Source of the DNA: an uncultured bacterium
Lineage (GTDB): Bacteria > Bacteroidota > Bacteroidia > CAILMK01
Reading direction: 5' to 3'
NCBI GenBank assembly: GCA_903829945.1
Contig: CAIKRV010000001.1
Location: 1 to 64,000 of the forward strand
Length of the DNA: 64,000 bases
The notes under the pieces are model-generated. The model searched no databases and had not been told where the DNA came from. It saw only the letters and a program-made list of their open reading frames with translations. How positions within the stretch are numbered: the first letter of the stretch is position 1; every line of letters starts with the position of its first letter. Made by a program: the position numbers and the translations under genes. Positions 61,529-64,000 of this stretch are shown here, one piece after another.

Positions 61529-62530
61529 ATGCAAGAACTTCATTTTTCAATTATTGTACCGGTATTCAATAGGCCGGAGGAGGCAAAAGAGCTTTTGGAA
61601 AGTCTATGCTTGCAAACTTATACTGATTTTGAAGTTTTAATTGTTGAAGATGGCTCTTCTGTAACATGCAAAGATGTAATTGATCCTTATTTCTCTCGAC
61701 TAAATTTAAAATATTTCTTTAAGCAAAATGAAGGTCCGGGGCCGACCCGAAATTTTGGTGCATCGAAGGCAGAAGGGAATTATTTTATTTTCTTCGATTC
61801 TGATTGCTTGATACCGGCCAACTATATGGCAATTGTACAACAATATTTACATGCAAATGATTTGGATTGCTATGGTGGCCCCGATCGTTCTCATCCTTCA
61901 TTTACCCCGGTGCAAAAAGCTATATCCTATACAATGACCGCTTTTCTAACTACAGGAGGAATTAGAGGGGGTTCAAAAAAAATGGATAAATTCCATCCCC
62001 GTTCATTTAATATGGGTATAAGCAAAGTGGCCTTTGAGCGTACCGGCGGATACGCTGCCATGCGATTTGGTGAAGATTTGGACATGAGTATGCGCATAGC
62101 GGAAGCAGGATTGCATACAGGACTTATTATCGATGCATTTGTATACCATAAAAGAAGAACGGATTTTTATAAGTTTTTTAAACAAATTCATAACTCTGGA
62201 ATTGCAAGGATAAATTTATTCAAACGTCATCCGAGTTCATTAAAATTGGTGCATTTTATTCCTGCCGGATTTGTAATCTTTTGCCTATTTTCAATTTTAA
62301 TTTTACCTTTAGGATATAAGGCAGGAATGTTGTGTTTATTAGTATATAGTTTACTTTTATTTTTGGATGCTCTTATTAAAGAGAAAAACTTACTTGTGGC
62401 TATATTATCCGTAGAGGCGGCATTTGTACAGCATTTTGCATATGGCACAGGTTTTATCAAAGCCTTTTGGCGTAGAATAATATTAAAGCAAGAGGAGTTT
62501 CATGCCTATAAAAAGAATTTTTATAAGTGA
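61529..62530 (+). CDS. Family 2 glycosyltransferase
   Basis: 333 residues. GT-A fold: IIVPVFNRPEEAKELLESL, IVEDGSS, a DxD motif in FFDSDC (D90, D92) and the acidic FGEDLDMSMR. Two C-terminal membrane helices (about 245-300) anchor it. It probably adds a sugar to a lipid-linked or surface polysaccharide; no polysaccharide cluster lies around it. A near-match -7 element (TAATTTAG) precedes the ATG. Confidence 0.88.
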   Translation: MQELHFSIIVPVFNRPEEAKELLESLCLQTYTDFEVLIVEDGSSVTCKDVIDPYFSRLNLKYFFKQNEGPGPTRNFGASKAEGNYFIFFDSDCLIPANYMAIVQQYLHANDLDCYGGPDRSHPSFTPVQKAISYTMTAFLTTGGIRGGSKKMDKFHPRSFNMGISKVAFERTGGYAAMRFGEDLDMSMRIAEAGLHTGLIIDAFVYHKRRTDFYKFFKQIHNSGIARINLFKRHPSSLKLVHFIPAGFVIFCLFSILILPLGYKAGMLCLLVYSLLLFLDALIKEKNLLVAILSVEAAFVQHFAYGTGFIKAFWRRIILKQEEFHAYKKNFYK

Positions 62531-62568
62531 TATGGTCGTGATTTGTGGTATCAATTAAGTTGTCAAAT

Positions 62569-63216
62569 ATGATTCCAATATATTTAATTTCGGGAATAGG
62601 TGCTGATGAACGAATTTTCCGCAAATTAAATCTTCAGGGCTATGAATTAAAATTTATCCAATGGATACCTCCATTCCCAAATGAGACGATACAAGATTAT
62701 TCAATAAGATTAAGTGCACAAATAAACACGTCGGATCCAATTATTATTGGATTTTCATTAGGAGCAATTATTGCTGTTGAGATATCCCATTATCTAAAAG
62801 CTGAAAAAACTATAATTATTTCTGGTATTAAGTCCTATAAGCAGATGCCTGTGCTTTATAAAATAGCAGGTATATTGAAGATCGATAAACTTATTCCTTC
62901 GTGCTTTTATAAGCATAGTACCTTTATTGCAAAACTATTTTTTGCTACAGGCAGTAAAAATGACCAATCATTAATTGGAAGCATTATTAATCATACGGAT
63001 ACAAATTTTTTAAAATGGGCCATTCATGGGTGTTTACAATGGCGTACCAAGATGGATTTAAAAAATTGCATTCAAATACATGGCAGTGCCGATCGAATTT
63101 TGCCTATTAAATATATCCAAGCCGATTATATTATTCAAAATGGTTCACATTTATTACTGATGTACAATGCAACTGAACTAAGCGTACTTTTGCAACAAGT
63201 TTTAAATCCATGTTAA
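62569..63216 (+). CDS. Alpha/beta-hydrolase
   Basis: 215 residues from the ATG at 62569; the in-frame GTG at 62545 would add eight residues. Nucleophile elbow GFSLG (Ser63), Asp in HGSADRILP and His in NGSHLL complete a triad. Oxyanion-type residues lie in ISGIGADERIF. The substrate is unknown. Its stop lies inside the next gene (7-bp overlap). Confidence 0.82.
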   Translation: MIPIYLISGIGADERIFRKLNLQGYELKFIQWIPPFPNETIQDYSIRLSAQINTSDPIIIGFSLGAIIAVEISHYLKAEKTIIISGIKSYKQMPVLYKIAGILKIDKLIPSCFYKHSTFIAKLFFATGSKNDQSLIGSIINHTDTNFLKWAIHGCLQWRTKMDLKNCIQIHGSADRILPIKYIQADYIIQNGSHLLLMYNATELSVLLQQVLNPC

Positions 63217-63893
63217 ACGTTATATACGAAGATAATCATTTAATTGCAGTCCATAAGCCAGCAGGAATACCGGTTCAAGGTGATGAAACCGGTGATACAC
63301 CGCTATCTGATATGGTAAAAGAATATATTAAGTATAAGTATAAAAAGCCCGGGGAAGTATATCTTGGCGTATTACATCGTTTAGATCGCCCGGTGGAAGG
63401 CGTAGTTATTTTTGCGCGGACCAGTAAGTCGGCCGCCAGAATGAGTGAAATGTTTCGTGAAAAAACAATTACAAAAACTTATTGGGCCATAGTAGAAAAA
63501 AAGCCGCCACTACCATCAGGGGTTCTAACTGATTATATTTGGAAGGACAAAAAAGCCAACCGTTCTTATTGTTATAAAAAGGAAAAGAAAGATAGTCAGT
63601 GGGCTCAGCTTACTTATAAAACTTTAGAAGAGGCAGATGGCTTATACTTATTAGAAGTCAACCCTTTAACGGGTCGTCCGCATCAAATTCGTGCACAATT
63701 GTCCCATATGGGTTGTATTATTTTAGGGGATACCAAATATGGCTCCAAATTGCCCTTAAAGGATAGGTCCATTAGTTTACTTGCACGGAAAATAGCCTTT
63801 GTACATCCGGTACAAAATACGCAAATGGTACTTGATTCCTTTAAACCTCAAGGAAAATGGTGGAAAAAATTTGCCGTAATGCTTACCAAATAA
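63210..63893 (+). CDS. RluA-family pseudouridine synthase
   Basis: 227 residues, catalytic domain only (no S4 domain). The motif II is HRLDRPVEG with the catalytic Asp (D59); the usual residue after V is Ser or Thr, here Glu. LEVNPLTGRPHQIRAQL is the C-terminal RluA signature. It isomerises uridine in rRNA or tRNA; the site cannot be told. Start overlaps the hydrolase stop by 7 bp. Confidence 0.88.
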   Translation: MLNVIYEDNHLIAVHKPAGIPVQGDETGDTPLSDMVKEYIKYKYKKPGEVYLGVLHRLDRPVEGVVIFARTSKSAARMSEMFREKTITKTYWAIVEKKPPLPSGVLTDYIWKDKKANRSYCYKKEKKDSQWAQLTYKTLEEADGLYLLEVNPLTGRPHQIRAQLSHMGCIILGDTKYGSKLPLKDRSISLLARKIAFVHPVQNTQMVLDSFKPQGKWWKKFAVMLTK

Positions 63894-63984
63894 GTGGGAA
63901 TTGTTTCATTTATGTCTGCGCGAATTTGAGGCTGAGGCAATAAAAATCTGTCATCATTTCACTCAAGACACGTCAAAATTTTAT

Positions 63985-63992
63985 TATCTTTG
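63985..63992 (+). promoter_or_regulatory. -7 element (TATCTTTG) at the right edge
   Basis: Exact TAnnTTTG match followed by CAG; probably drives a gene just beyond the window. Confidence 0.45.
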
Positions 63993-64000
63993 CAGTTCCA

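Overview
The window looks like chromosomal DNA from a free-living member of the Bacteroidota, probably of the Chitinophagales/Sphingobacteriales type rather than a gut Bacteroides; I cannot resolve the genus. The reasons are: AT-rich DNA; Bacteroidota-type -7 promoter elements (TAnnTTTG) in front of many genes; type IX secretion (T9SS) C-terminal sorting domains; a PorP/SprF-type barrel; DUF3822 next to rsmD; HYC_CC_PP, ALDH7 and short-LID adenylate kinase families; and the Bacteroidota-type arginine pathway with an ArgF'-like transcarbamylase. Almost all of it reads as conserved core genome. I see no insertion sequence, prophage, integrase or CRISPR array. Layout. 1-3.3 kb: the 5' end of a membrane glycosyltransferase, two secreted surface proteins and a Cys/Lys-rich mini-protein. 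3.3-10.5 kb: a CMD-family protein, DNA polymerase I, an SDR, the MlaE/MlaF lipid-transporter pair, and urocanate hydratase placed directly behind mlaF. 10.5-18.7 kb: a complete minus-strand arginine operon (GNAT-argG-argC-argD-argF'-argB-argE-argH) preceded by a leader of about 275 nt; residue 90 of ArgF' is Val, which predicts N-succinylated intermediates. 19-22.2 kb: a YD-repeat protein, then an ECF sigma factor overlapping a one-piece anti-sigma/PorP-like barrel protein. 22.2-28 kb: rsmD, DUF3822, thioesterase, phosphatase, NAD(P)HX repair enzyme and gltX. 28-31.3 kb: a heavy-metal (probably copper) operon with two HMA proteins and a TonB-dependent receptor. 31.3-34.2 kb: three tandem double-domain FKBP prolyl isomerases. 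34.2-44.9 kb: small proteins, a TPR protein, ALDH7, HAD, a CAT-anticodon tRNA, an M28 peptidase, purS-pssA, acyl-CoA dehydrogenase and a membrane PAS histidine kinase. 45.3-49.1 kb: two divergent T9SS cargo proteins. 49.1-57 kb: RlpA/SPOR, SixA-like phosphatase, an LRR protein, hpt, adk, obgE and an ABC-F ATPase. 57-58.9 kb: a c-type cytochrome, an outer-membrane protein and a Rieske protein. 59-61.1 kb: a second ECF sigma / trans-envelope barrel pair. 61.1-63.9 kb: an alkyltransferase-like protein, a GT2, a hydrolase and a pseudouridine synthase. Most interesting points. (1) Two ECF sigma genes each overlap a gene whose product has a cytoplasmic segment, one membrane helix, a 160-220-residue polar linker and an outer-membrane barrel. 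This is a one-protein route from the outer membrane to transcription, and one of the barrels is of PorP/SprF type. (2) Six genes have a TAnnTTTG element exactly four bases before the start codon, which predicts leaderless mRNAs. (3) The arginine operon carries the succinyl-type specificity residue and a leader with a small ORF. (4) Two promoter pairs have overlapping, palindromic -7 elements. Starts were reassigned from the longest possible frame wherever a -7 element, a signal peptide or a family-typical N-terminus pointed to a shorter protein.
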